64,000 nt of DNA from Parahaliea mediterranea. Its GTDB lineage: Bacteria > Pseudomonadota > Gammaproteobacteria > Pseudomonadales > Halieaceae. A model generated the notes under the pieces. The model was not told the DNA's origin. It was given only the letters and a program-made list of their open reading frames with translations, and ran no database searches. Each line of letters begins with the position of its first letter. The stretch's first letter is position 1. The translations under genes and the position numbers were made by a program. Shown here piece after piece: positions 7,233 to 14,863 of this stretch. The stretch is taken from NCBI RefSeq assembly GCF_003402235.1, contig NZ_QEWO01000008.1, forward strand, positions 1-64,000, read 5' to 3'.

Positions 7233-8834
7233 ATGACTGAGGTGCCCCCCACACTGCCCGCCGGCAGCCCGCGCATCGACTGGGCCGTTTTTTTGCCCTC
7301 GCTCGTTGTGGTGCTGCTGGCGGGCGGTTATTTGAGCCTGTTTCCGGAGCAGGCTGAAGCCAGCGCCCGCGCCGCCATGCACTTCGTCACCAGCCGTTTT
7401 GGCTGGCTGTTTGTACTGGTAGGCTTTTGCGCCTTTGTGTTCGCCCTGTGGCTGGCCTTTGGCCGCTATGGCCAGGTCAAGCTCGGCAAGGCCGGCGATA
7501 CGCCGGAATTTCGCGAGATTCCCTGGGCGGCGATGATGTTCAGCGCCGGCATCGGCATTGGCCTGGTGAGCTGGGCCTTTGTGGAGCCGCTGTACTACCT
7601 GTCTGCACCGCCCCTTGGCATTGCCGCGCACTCCAGTGCGGCGGTGGAATGGGGCCACATGTACGGGCAGTTCCACTGGGGCTTTATCCCCTGGGCGCTG
7701 TACGCCATCCCCTCGGTACCGGTGGCCTACATGCTCTACGTGAAGGAGCGCCACGCCCTGCGTATATCCGAAGCCTGCGAGAGCGTGCTCAACACCCCGG
7801 CGCGCCAGCGCTTAAAGCCAGTGATCGACACCCTGGTGATCATCGGCCTGATCGGCGGCGCCGGCACCTCCCTGGGTCTTGGCGTACCGCTGGTGTCGGC
7901 CTTTGTCGGCGAACTGTTTGGCATAGCCGACAACCTGCTGACCCGCCTCGGCGTGCTGGCCTTCTGGACGCTGCTGTTTGGCGCCAGTGTCTACCGCGGC
8001 CTGCACAGGGGCATCAGTATTCTCAGCGACATCAACATTGGCCTTGCCATGGCCATCCTGCTGTTCATCCTGTTCGCCGGGCCCACGGTGTTCATCCTGT
8101 CGCTGAGCGCCAACAGCCTGGGCCTGATGCTGGACAACTTCACCCGCATGTCCTTCTGGCTGGACCCGGTCGATCGCGGCGGCTTCCCCGAGGCGTGGAC
8201 CCTGTTCTACTGGGCCTGGTGGGTCAGCTATGCCCCCATGATGGGCCTGTTTTTTGGCCGCATCTCCCGCGGCCGCACCATCCGCCACCTGGTGCTGGGG
8301 GTGATCGGCTGGGGCAGCCTGGGTTGCTGCTCCTTCCTGGCCATTTGCGGCGCCTTTGCGCTGGATTTGCAGCTGAGCGGCACCCTGCCCGCGGTGGACC
8401 TGCTGGCCGAGCAGGGCATTCCCGCCACCGTGGTGGATATCGTGGGCCAGATGCCGCTGGGCGGGCTGATGATTGCGGTGTACACCTTCCTCAGCTTTAT
8501 CTTCCTGGCCACCACGCTGGATTCCGCCGCCTATGTGCTGGCCAGCATCAGCAGCCACGCCCTGCGCGGCGACCAGGAGCCGGCGCGCCGCAACCGCCTC
8601 ACCTGGGCCTTTGCCCTGGCATTCATCGCGGTGGGTTTGCTGATTGTGGGCGGGCTGAAAACAGTGCAGTCGCTGACCATCATCACCGCCCTGCCCCTGA
8701 TTCCTGTGCTGCTGTTGCTGTGCGTGGCGCTGTTGCGCTGGCTGAAGCAGGACTTTGGCGCGGCGGTACAACAGCCGGTGCTCACCCTGCCGGCCGGGGA
8801 TGACCAGGCACAAGCAGAGCGCCGCGAATCCTAG
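7233..8834 (+). CDS. BCCT-family betaine/carnitine/choline transporter
   Basis: A 533-residue, 12-TM secondary transporter of the betaine-carnitine-choline family, moving quaternary-ammonium substrates across the inner membrane. Visible signatures: MFSAGIGIGLVSWAFVEP (about residue 101), the TM4 aromatic motif HWGFIPWALYA (about 148-158), and the family signature WAWWVSYAPMMGLFFGRISR (about 327-346) followed by GRTIR. The Gly-rich TM3 motif GIGIG replaces the Met-containing GMGIG of Na+-coupled BetP; I would not predict the coupling ion from it. The gene begins 4 nt after the TBDR stop, with no strong ribosome binding site of its own, suggesting coupled translation. The clustered CdhA, CdhB, CdhC and CdhR homologues point to carnitine as substrate. 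Confidence 0.93.
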   Translation: MTEVPPTLPAGSPRIDWAVFLPSLVVVLLAGGYLSLFPEQAEASARAAMHFVTSRFGWLFVLVGFCAFVFALWLAFGRYGQVKLGKAGDTPEFREIPWAAMMFSAGIGIGLVSWAFVEPLYYLSAPPLGIAAHSSAAVEWGHMYGQFHWGFIPWALYAIPSVPVAYMLYVKERHALRISEACESVLNTPARQRLKPVIDTLVIIGLIGGAGTSLGLGVPLVSAFVGELFGIADNLLTRLGVLAFWTLLFGASVYRGLHRGISILSDINIGLAMAILLFILFAGPTVFILSLSANSLGLMLDNFTRMSFWLDPVDRGGFPEAWTLFYWAWWVSYAPMMGLFFGRISRGRTIRHLVLGVIGWGSLGCCSFLAICGAFALDLQLSGTLPAVDLLAEQGIPATVVDIVGQMPLGGLMIAVYTFLSFIFLATTLDSAAYVLASISSHALRGDQEPARRNRLTWAFALAFIAVGLLIVGGLKTVQSLTIITALPLIPVLLLLCVALLRWLKQDFGAAVQQPVLTLPAGDDQAQAERRES

Positions 8835-8852
8835 CGGCGCCTGCGCCTTGGC

Positions 8853-8882
8853 TGGGACTGGGACTGGGACTGGGACTGGGGG
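8853..8882. repeat. Hexanucleotide tandem repeat
   Basis: About 4.5 copies of TGGGAC lie between the convergent BCCT and thioesterase genes. It is a short microsatellite-like tract, possibly variable in copy number, with no evident coding role. Confidence 0.8.
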
Positions 8883-8921
8883 CGTGCGGTAACCGGGCAG
8901 CGCTTTCAGCGCGGCCGCGCG

Positions 8922-9404
8922 CTAGCGGCGGGGAATGGCGATGCGCCGCCCCAGATCATCCGCCTCGGGGCGGGCGCTCCAGCGGTCCTTGAAGCGGGCG
9001 ATCTGTGCGCCCACCGCCGCCGGGAAGTCGGCCGAGCGGCCGCTGGCGGTATCGATGAACATCAGCATCAATTCGCTGCTGGCCAACACCTCGCCGCTCT
9101 CTTCGTGGCGCATGGCGTGGTACACATGCAGACGCTTGTGATCGGAGTCCACCACACTGGTGTGCACCGTCAGCGGCGCTCCCTCGCCCACTTCACGCAG
9201 ATAACGCACATGGGCTTCCAGCGTATACAGCGAGCAATCGTGGCGTGCGCGCCAGGTCTCGTCGATGCCGATGGCGTCCATCAGGGCATCGGTGGCGTAG
9301 CCAAACACCAGCACGTAGAAGGCCTCGCTCATGTGGCCGTTGTAGTCGATCCACTCCTCCCGCACCGGGGTGCGATAGGCGGAAAAGGCATTGCTGAAAT
9401 CCAT
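8922..9404 (-). CDS. cdhB: Hotdog-fold thioesterase, CdhB-like (betainyl-CoA thioesterase)
   Basis: A 160-residue 4-hydroxybenzoyl-CoA-thioesterase-type hotdog protein. The motif WIDYNGHMSEAFY near residues 18-30 holds the conserved Asp/Asn-Gly-His-Met active-site loop. In Pseudomonas carnitine catabolism the CdhB thioesterase hydrolyses betainyl-CoA, made by CdhC, to glycine betaine and CoA. Some bacteria fuse this domain to carnitine dehydrogenase; here it is separate. It is divergent from the cdhR-type regulator across a 94-nt gap, which must hold both promoters. The functional name rests on context with cdhA and cdhC, since the fold alone does not fix the substrate. Confidence 0.8.
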   Translation of the reverse strand: MDFSNAFSAYRTPVREEWIDYNGHMSEAFYVLVFGYATDALMDAIGIDETWRARHDCSLYTLEAHVRYLREVGEGAPLTVHTSVVDSDHKRLHVYHAMRHEESGEVLASSELMLMFIDTASGRSADFPAAVGAQIARFKDRWSARPEADDLGRRIAIPRR

Positions 9405-9464
9405 GGCGAGCTCCGGTATCGATACTGCCGCCCCATAGTAAGCGAGAAGCGTGTAGACTTATGC

Positions 9465-9485
9465 GCATTTCCGACGGGAATATGC
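9465..9485. promoter_or_regulatory. Candidate operator between cdhB-like gene and cdhR
   Basis: GCATTTCCGACGGGAATATGC is a near-palindrome (GCAT, TTCC-GACG-GGAA, ATGC) in the 94-nt divergent gap, 13 nt before the regulator start. It is a plausible site for autoregulation. A second small palindrome, GTATCGATAC, lies at about 9416-9425. Confidence 0.35.
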
Positions 9486-9498
9486 CGGAATTCGCCTG

Positions 9499-10467
9499 AT
9501 GTTTGGAGATGCACCGTCCACCAGCCCCCAGCGTATCGGTTTTCTGATCCTGCCGGGCTTTTCCATGATCGGCCTGTCGGCCATGGTAGACCCCCTGCGC
9601 TGGGCCAACACCCTGGCGCGGGAGGCGCTTTACGACTGGCAGATGCTGTCACTGGGCGGGCGCCCCGTGCGCTCCAGCAACGACATCAGCCTGATGGCCG
9701 ACAAAGCCGTGGAGACCGTAAAGGGCATCGACACCCTCATCGTGTGCGCCGGCTTTCACCCCCAGAAACACTTCAACAGCAAGCTGGCCAGCGCCCTGCG
9801 CCGGCTGGCCGCCGTGGGTGTCGACCTGGGCGGCCAGGATACCGGCAGCTACCTGCTGGCGGCGGCAGGCCTGCTGGAAGGCTACAGCGCCACCATCCAC
9901 TGGGAAAACCACGACAGTTACCGCGAGGCATTTCGCAACGTGCGCGTGGTGCCGGAGCTGTTCGAGATCGACCGCAACCGGTTTTCCTGCTCGGGCGGGC
10001 TGTCTGGCCTGGACATGATGCTCTACCTGGTACAACAGCAGCACGGCGCCGACCTGGCAGCGGCCATCTCTGACCAGTTGATTTACCATCAGGTTCGCGA
10101 GGGCAGCGACCCCCAGCGCCTGTCGTTGCAGTCGCGCTACGGGGTGTCCAACGCCAAGCTGCTGGAGACGATTGAGAATATGCAACGGCATTTTGAGCAC
10201 CCGCTGCCGATACCGGAGCTGGCGCGGCGGGTGCATGTGTCGGAACGTGAGCTGGAGCGCTTGTTTCGCAGCCATATGCAGACCACGCCGCTGACGTTTT
10301 ATCGCCGGCTGCGGCTGGAGAAGGCCCAGCTGTTGCTGCAGCAGACGAGTTTCAGTGTGACGAATATTGCACTGCGCTGTGGCTTTGGCTCGACTTCGCA
10401 TTTTTCCCGCAGTTATCACCGGCATTTTGGGTATCCGCCGCGGGAGGAGCGGCAGCGGCCTGGGTGA
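9499..10467 (+). CDS. cdhR: GATase1-like AraC-family regulator, CdhR type
   Basis: A 322-residue regulator. The N-terminal ~190 residues form a DJ-1/PfpI (class I amidotransferase-like) domain starting IGFLILPGFSMIGLSAMVDP. The C-terminal ~100 residues are an AraC pair of helix-turn-helices (IPELARRVHVSERELERLFR and SVTNIALRCGFGSTSHFSRS). This architecture is that of CdhR, GbdR and ArgR in Pseudomonas, which sense carnitine, glycine betaine or arginine and activate the matching catabolic genes. The nucleophile-elbow position reads GGQDTGSYLLAAAGLLEG with no Cys, normal for ligand-binding regulators of this group. It lies between the cdhB-like gene (divergent) and cdhC-cdhA, so CdhR is the likely role; GbdR-like sensing of betaine is the main alternative. 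Confidence 0.85.
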   Translation: MFGDAPSTSPQRIGFLILPGFSMIGLSAMVDPLRWANTLAREALYDWQMLSLGGRPVRSSNDISLMADKAVETVKGIDTLIVCAGFHPQKHFNSKLASALRRLAAVGVDLGGQDTGSYLLAAAGLLEGYSATIHWENHDSYREAFRNVRVVPELFEIDRNRFSCSGGLSGLDMMLYLVQQQHGADLAAAISDQLIYHQVREGSDPQRLSLQSRYGVSNAKLLETIENMQRHFEHPLPIPELARRVHVSERELERLFRSHMQTTPLTFYRRLRLEKAQLLLQQTSFSVTNIALRCGFGSTSHFSRSYHRHFGYPPREERQRPG

Positions 10468-10476
10468 CGGGCTGGT

Positions 10477-10511
10477 GCTCTGGCCTTTTCGCTCTGGCCT
10501 TTTCGCTCTGG
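10477..10511. repeat. 14-bp tandem repeat
   Basis: GCTCTGGCCTTTTC is repeated at 10477-10490 and 10491-10504, plus a partial third copy to 10511. It starts 9 nt after the cdhR stop and directly precedes the inverted repeat pair. Confidence 0.85.
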
Positions 10512-10517
10512 TTTGAG

Positions 10518-10771
10518 GCGGCCTTGCGGCCGCTGCATCGCCGCCGTCATGTGAAACCCTTTTGCTACATTCCAGGCGTTCGGTGTGCCTTCCTGTTGTT
10601 GTTTTTACCTCGTTAGTTGCAAACGGCTTTGGTCTAGGCATAGGTGTGCACAGTATCTGCGGCACGTTGATCGGCCTTAAGTTCGGCAGTGCCCTTCGCG
10701 ATGCTTGGAGACGGGGTAAGCGCAGACCGAGCCCACAGCCGCCGCCTTCCAAGTCCGCAAAAGGGTTTCAC
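10518..10771 (+). repeat. ~254-bp repeat element, copy A
   Basis: The first of two homologous copies in opposite orientation. Its core, 10551-10771 (221 bp), is bounded by perfect 15-bp terminal inverted repeats GTGAAACCCTTTTGC (10551-10565) and GCAAAAGGGTTTCAC (10757-10771). Homology with copy B extends outward over GCGGCCTTGCGGCCGCTGC (10518-10536). Inside are shared blocks such as TACCTCGTTAGTTGCA, CAGTATCTGCGGCACGTTGA and GTGCCCTTCGCGATGC. It looks like a MITE or other non-autonomous element. An open frame at 10562-11125 runs through both copies and is not a gene. Confidence 0.8.
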
Positions 10772-10960
10772 CTGTCGACGTCCATGCGGGTGCCAGGGGC
10801 AGGGGCGTCACTGCGGGCGGAGAGAGTCGATGCTGTGGGCTTAGTGAGCTTAGTGGCCTTTGTAATCTCCTATACGTTCCACCCGCCTTGCTTCGACTCC
10901 CCACCAAAAACAAACCCGTGTGACGCTGCATCGCCTACCCGACGCGTTGCCGGTGAACAG
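10772..10960. other. Spacer between the facing repeat copies
   Basis: A 189-bp segment separates the two inverted copies. I see no gene or clear signal in it. Folding of the flanking arms would place it in the loop of a very large hairpin. Confidence 0.4.
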
Positions 10961-11215
10961 GTGAGTCTTTTACGGACTTGGAGGGCGTCGGATGCGAACT
11001 CGGTCTTCACTTACCTCGTCTCGCGGCATCGCGAAGGGCACTACCGAACTTCAGAACGATCAACGTGCCGCAGATACTGTGCACTCATATGCCACAACCA
11101 AAGCCGGCTGCAACTAACGAGGTAAAAAACAACAACAGGAACGCGCACCGCATGCGCCCGTAATGGAGTAAAAGAGCTCACCTGATCGCCGGCAGCGCAG
11201 CGGCCGTAAGGCCGC
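10961..11215 (-). repeat. ~254-bp repeat element, copy B (inverted)
   Basis: Reverse-complement homologue of copy A. The core is again exactly 221 bp (10961-11181), bounded by GTGAGTCTTTTAC and GTAAAAGAGCTCAC, the diverged forms of the terminal repeats of copy A. The outer block GCAGCGGCCGTAAGGCCGC (11197-11215) matches 10518-10536 in reverse complement. Identity is high but clearly imperfect, so the copies have diverged or inserted separately. Confidence 0.8.
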
Positions 11216-11341
11216 ACGACGAGCGAGCCGCGCAACAAACCCCCACCCCCACCCGTCGCATTCCGACAAACACTCTTCGCATAAGCTCAAAACCTTTTCC
11301 CGCACTCCGGTACCGTGGGCCGCAACCGTCAAGGAGAGCCC
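11216..11341 (+). promoter_or_regulatory. Leader of the cdhC-cdhA operon
   Basis: 126 nt between repeat copy B and the cdhC start. It should hold the promoter and CdhR-responsive site, but I see no clear -35/-10 pair. A strong ribosome binding site AAGGAGA at 11331-11337 fixes the ATG at 11342. Confidence 0.4.
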
Positions 11342-12223
11342 ATGAACAAAGACACCATCATCACCTGCGCCGTCACCGGCGCCGGCAACCCCGGCAAACA
11401 CCCCAACTTCCCCATTACCCCACAGCAGATCGCCGACGCCGCCGTCGAGGCCGGCCGCGCCGGGGCCGCAGTGGCCCATGTTCACGTGCGCGACCCAAAC
11501 ACCGCCGCCCCGTCCCGCGACATCGCCCTGTACCGCGAAGTGGTGGAACGCATTCGCGCAAGCGACTGCGACATCATCATCAACATCACCGCCGGCATGG
11601 GCGGCGATTTTGTGCCCGGGGACGACAATCCCGGCATTGGCGGCGAGGGCACGGACATGATCAGCGCCGCCGAGCGCATTGCCCACATCGAAGAACTCAA
11701 GCCGGAAATCTGCACCCTGGATTGCGGCAGCATCAACTTCGGCGACGATTACGTGTACATCTCCACCCCGCCGATCCTGCGGGAGATGGCCGAGCGGGTG
11801 AAAGCCGCGGGTGTTAAACCGGAGCTGGAAGTGTTTGAGCTGGGCCACCTGGCCTTTGCCAACCAGATGCACGCCGACGGCCTGCTGGAAGCGCCGGCCC
11901 TGTACCAGCTGTGCCTGGGCATTCCCTGGGGGGCGCCCGCCAACACCACGGCCATGAAGGCCATGGTCGACATGCTGCCGGCGGGCTGCAACTGGGCCGG
12001 CTTTGGCATCGGCCGCCTGCAAATGCCCATGGTGGCCCAGGCCACGCTGCTGGGCGGCAATGTGCGGGTGGGGCTGGAGGACAACCTCTACCTGGAGCGC
12101 GGTGTATTCGCCAGCAACGGTGAGCTGGTGGAAAAAGCCGCCGGCCTGATTTGCGCCATGGGCGGCAGCATCGCCACCCCCGAGCGGGCCCGCGACATTC
12201 TCGGCCTGCGCGGCACCCAGTAA
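11342..12223 (+). CDS. cdhC: BKACE enzyme: 3-dehydrocarnitine cleavage (CdhC type)
   Basis: A 293-residue beta-keto acid cleavage enzyme (BKACE, DUF849). The TIM-barrel Zn motif AHVHVRD lies near residues 45-51, followed by the conserved [15 protein letters not shown] and the [10 protein letters not shown] segment. In carnitine catabolism CdhC condenses 3-dehydrocarnitine with acetyl-CoA to give betainyl-CoA and acetoacetate. ATG 11342 is fixed by AAGGAGA 4 nt upstream; the longer open frame from 11315 has no ribosome binding site. cdhA starts 12 nt after the stop. Other BKACEs cleave 3-keto-5-aminohexanoate or related acids, so the carnitine assignment depends on the adjoining carnitine dehydrogenase, thioesterase and BCCT genes. 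Confidence 0.88.
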   Translation: MNKDTIITCAVTGAGNPGKHPNFPITPQQIADAAVEAGRAGAAVAHVHVRDPNTAAPSRDIALYREVVERIRASDCDIIINITAGMGGDFVPGDDNPGIGGEGTDMISAAERIAHIEELKPEICTLDCGSINFGDDYVYISTPPILREMAERVKAAGVKPELEVFELGHLAFANQMHADGLLEAPALYQLCLGIPWGAPANTTAMKAMVDMLPAGCNWAGFGIGRLQMPMVAQATLLGGNVRVGLEDNLYLERGVFASNGELVEKAAGLICAMGGSIATPERARDILGLRGTQ

Positions 12224-12235
12224 GGAGACACACCA

Positions 12236-13207
12236 ATGAGCACACAACGCCCCCAACCTGAACACGTGCAAACGGTCGGCATTCTCGGCACCGGTGTGAT
12301 CGGCGGCGCCTGGGCGCTGCACTTCCTGCGCATGGGCAAGGACGTGCTGGTGTGGGACAGCGCTCCCGGCGCCGAACAGCGCCTGCGCGACAAAGCGGCC
12401 GAAAAGTGGCCCCTGCTGGAGCAGCTTGGCCTGCGCGAGGGCGCAGACCTGCGCCGCTTGCAGTTTGCCGACTCACTGGAGAACTTCTGCCAGAGCGTCG
12501 ATATCATCCAGGAGAGCACGCCGGAAGACCTGGCCCAAAAGCAGGCCCTGTTCGCCCAGCTCGATGCCCTGACCCCGGCCCACGTGGTGATTTCCTCCAG
12601 CACCTCCGGCCTTTTGATGACCGACATCCAGAAGGACTGCGCCAACCCCGGGCGCACGGTGGTGTGCCACCCCTTCAACCCGCCCTACATGATTCCCTTC
12701 TGCGAAGTGGTGGGCGGCGAGCAATCCGACGACGACGCCGTGGACTGGGCCGCCGCGTTCTTTCAATACAACGGCAAGCAGGTGGCGCGCATGCAGCGGG
12801 AGCTGCCGGGCTTTATCGGCAACCGCCTGCAAGACGCTATCTGGCGCGAAGCCCTGCACATGGTGGACAACGGCGAGTGCAGCGTAGCGGACATCGACAA
12901 GGCCATCAGCTACGGCCCCGGTTTGCGCTGGGCCATCATGGGCCCCTGTGCCAACATGGCCCTGTGCGGCGGCGAAGGCGGCATGCAGCGCATGCTGGAC
13001 CACTTCGGCCCCTCGCTGAAAGAGCCCTGGACCCGGCTGGAAGCGCCGGAGCTGACGGACACGCTGTACCGCGACATGATCGACGGCTTCAACGCTTCAA
13101 CCGGCGGGCGCAGCATGGCCCAACTGGCCGAAGAGCTGGATGACTGCCTGATCCGCATCCAGCAGGTGCTGCGGGAATACCGCGAAACCCACGGCATCGA
13201 ACGATAA
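12236..13207 (+). CDS. cdhA: L-carnitine dehydrogenase (3-hydroxyacyl-CoA dehydrogenase family)
   Basis: A 323-residue NAD-dependent enzyme oxidising L-carnitine to 3-dehydrocarnitine, the first step of the pathway. The Rossmann motif GILGTGVIGGAWALHFLRMG (about residues 14-33) is followed by the family motifs STSGLL and VVCHPFNPPYMIPFCEVVGG (the His of the HxFxP loop) and a helical C-terminal domain. Length matches stand-alone carnitine dehydrogenases; longer forms carry a fused thioesterase, which is here a separate gene. Ribosome binding site AAGGAGA lies 10 nt before the ATG. It follows cdhC by 12 nt and precedes the lipoprotein esterase by 19 nt. Confidence 0.88.
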   Translation: MSTQRPQPEHVQTVGILGTGVIGGAWALHFLRMGKDVLVWDSAPGAEQRLRDKAAEKWPLLEQLGLREGADLRRLQFADSLENFCQSVDIIQESTPEDLAQKQALFAQLDALTPAHVVISSSTSGLLMTDIQKDCANPGRTVVCHPFNPPYMIPFCEVVGGEQSDDDAVDWAAAFFQYNGKQVARMQRELPGFIGNRLQDAIWREALHMVDNGECSVADIDKAISYGPGLRWAIMGPCANMALCGGEGGMQRMLDHFGPSLKEPWTRLEAPELTDTLYRDMIDGFNASTGGRSMAQLAEELDDCLIRIQQVLREYRETHGIER

Positions 13208-13226
13208 CCCGAGAAAAGGACGCCCC

Positions 13227-14825
13227 ATGCCCACACACTCTCTCCGCCACACCCGCATGGCCAGTCTGCGACTGCGCCTGCCGTTGCTATTGGGCCTGTT
13301 GCTGGGCCTGGCCGCCTGCCAGTCGGACGCGCCGCCGGCCGCCCAGGCGGCGGGCCAGGCCGCAGCGAACACCGCCGATAAAACAGCCGACACGGGCCGA
13401 ACCAGCGACGAGCCAGGCGAGTACGCGGTGGGCTCCAGTACCTTTTTCATTCACGACGACAGCCGCCCCTTCGATGCCGTGGCCGGCGTTGACAGTGGTG
13501 TGCGCAGCCTGATCACCGAGATCTGGTATCCGGTTGACCCGCAAACGCTGGACGAGAGCAGCCGCCACCCCACCTGGGGCGACTACGTGTTTGGCGACCG
13601 CGACATACACCAGCGCATGATGACCGCCACCACCTTCTTTCACCTGACGCCGGATTCGGTGCGCGAGGGCGTCAGCCAGGCGCAGATCGATGATGCCATC
13701 GACGAGCTGTTTGCCCGCGAGCGCCCCAGCTACCGCAACGCGGCACCGGCTGAAGGCGATGCCCCCTGGCCGGTGGTGGTGATGTCCCACGGCGACGCCG
13801 GCAGCCGCTACAACATGGCAACCACCGCCCTGGCGCTGGTGCGCCGGGGGTATTTTGTGATTGCCGCCGACCACACCGGCAACTCGCCCTACGCCATGGT
13901 GGGCCGCGACCCGGCCCTGGCCCGGGACAGTGGCGACGCGGACAAGGGCGACGCCAGCTTCCGCGCGGCCATGCAGGAAGTGCTGCCGCTGCTGGATGAA
14001 CACGGCGTTTACGGCCGTGCTGAAACCTACGGGCAGTCCTACGCGCCCTCCGGCGGCGGCTTTTCGCCGGCGGGTTTTGGCAAGCTGGATCAATCCCTGG
14101 TGCAGCGGGTGAATGACCTGCGCGCGGTGCTGGCAGAACTGGAGGCCATGAACCGCAGCGGTCGCTTTGCCCAGCGCCTGGACCTGTCGCGCATCGGGCT
14201 GATGGGGCGCTCCTTTGGCGGCGCCACAACCCTGGCGGGGCTGATGCTGGAGGACCGTTTTGTCGCCGGGTTTGCCGTGGTGCCGCCGTCCATGCCGGAT
14301 GTGCGCGCCGGCCTGCCCCCCGAGTTGCTGGTGAGCGCGCCGGGCGAATCCGCCATTCTCGCCGCCGAGGGGCCCTTTGCCCTCAACAGCCTGCACAAGC
14401 CCACCTTCATCCTGAGCGGGGGCGAAGACCGGCTGATACTGGGCCTGGGCGTGCAACTGGCCAAGGCCACCGGCGCCCAGGCGCCCTCGGCCGACAACCC
14501 CTACCCGGTGCTGGGCAGCGCCGTGCAACAAGCGACGGTGCCCGCCGCCCTGGCCGTGGTGCAAAACACCAACCACGGCAGCTTCGGTGTATCCGGCCCC
14601 TACTGGTGGCCACAGTTAAAGCCGGATACCTTCCCGCGCTTTTTTGACCCGCAGACAAACTACACCCTGCTGGAAGCCGATACCGCGCACCGGGTGCAGG
14701 CAGAGATGGCCACGGCCTTTTTCGACCTGACCCTGCGCGGCGACAGCGACGCACTGGCGACCCTCAAGGCCAACCCCTGGGCGGCGTTTGGCACGACGTT
14801 ATCGATGCAGGGTTTTGAGCAGTAA
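13227..14825 (+). CDS. Lipoprotein alpha/beta hydrolase (dienelactone hydrolase/PAF-acetylhydrolase-like)
   Basis: A 532-residue exported hydrolase with a lipoprotein signal: hydrophobic LPLLLGLLLG then lipobox LAAC with Cys31. Mature sequence shows VVVMSHGDAGSRYN (oxyanion loop), a nucleophile elbow GRSFGG with Ser at about residue 329, and NTNHGSFG near the C terminus as the likely catalytic His. The family includes secreted esterases of the COG4188 type. It starts 19 nt after cdhA, with AAAAGGAC as ribosome binding site, so it probably belongs to the same operon. Its position suggests it frees carnitine from acylcarnitines or other esters at the cell envelope, but no sequence feature fixes the substrate. 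A 26-bp palindrome ends the operon. Confidence 0.8.
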   Translation: MPTHSLRHTRMASLRLRLPLLLGLLLGLAACQSDAPPAAQAAGQAAANTADKTADTGRTSDEPGEYAVGSSTFFIHDDSRPFDAVAGVDSGVRSLITEIWYPVDPQTLDESSRHPTWGDYVFGDRDIHQRMMTATTFFHLTPDSVREGVSQAQIDDAIDELFARERPSYRNAAPAEGDAPWPVVVMSHGDAGSRYNMATTALALVRRGYFVIAADHTGNSPYAMVGRDPALARDSGDADKGDASFRAAMQEVLPLLDEHGVYGRAETYGQSYAPSGGGFSPAGFGKLDQSLVQRVNDLRAVLAELEAMNRSGRFAQRLDLSRIGLMGRSFGGATTLAGLMLEDRFVAGFAVVPPSMPDVRAGLPPELLVSAPGESAILAAEGPFALNSLHKPTFILSGGEDRLILGLGVQLAKATGAQAPSADNPYPVLGSAVQQATVPAALAVVQNTNHGSFGVSGPYWWPQLKPDTFPRFFDPQTNYTLLEADTAHRVQAEMATAFFDLTLRGDSDALATLKANPWAAFGTTLSMQGFEQ

Positions 14826-14837
14826 CACGAAGCGCCA

Positions 14838-14863
14838 GGCCTGAATGCCCGGGCATTCAGGCC
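14838..14863. terminator. 26-bp perfect palindrome between convergent genes
   Basis: GGCCTGAATGCCC followed by its exact reverse complement GGGCATTCAGGCC. It lies 13 nt after the esterase stop and overlaps the last codons of the convergent PerM gene, so it can serve both directions. There is no T-tract. Confidence 0.55.

Noticed and set aside
5045-7276. 743-codon minus-strand open frame
   Set aside because: Antisense shadow of the first TBDR; Ala/Gly/Val/His-rich translation with no family features.
8853-8882. TGGGAC repeats as a CRISPR-like array
   Set aside because: Units are 6 bp and contiguous without spacers.
10562-11125. 187-codon open frame across both repeat copies
   Set aside because: It runs through an inverted duplication, so its two halves encode unrelated readings of the same repeat; no ribosome binding site.
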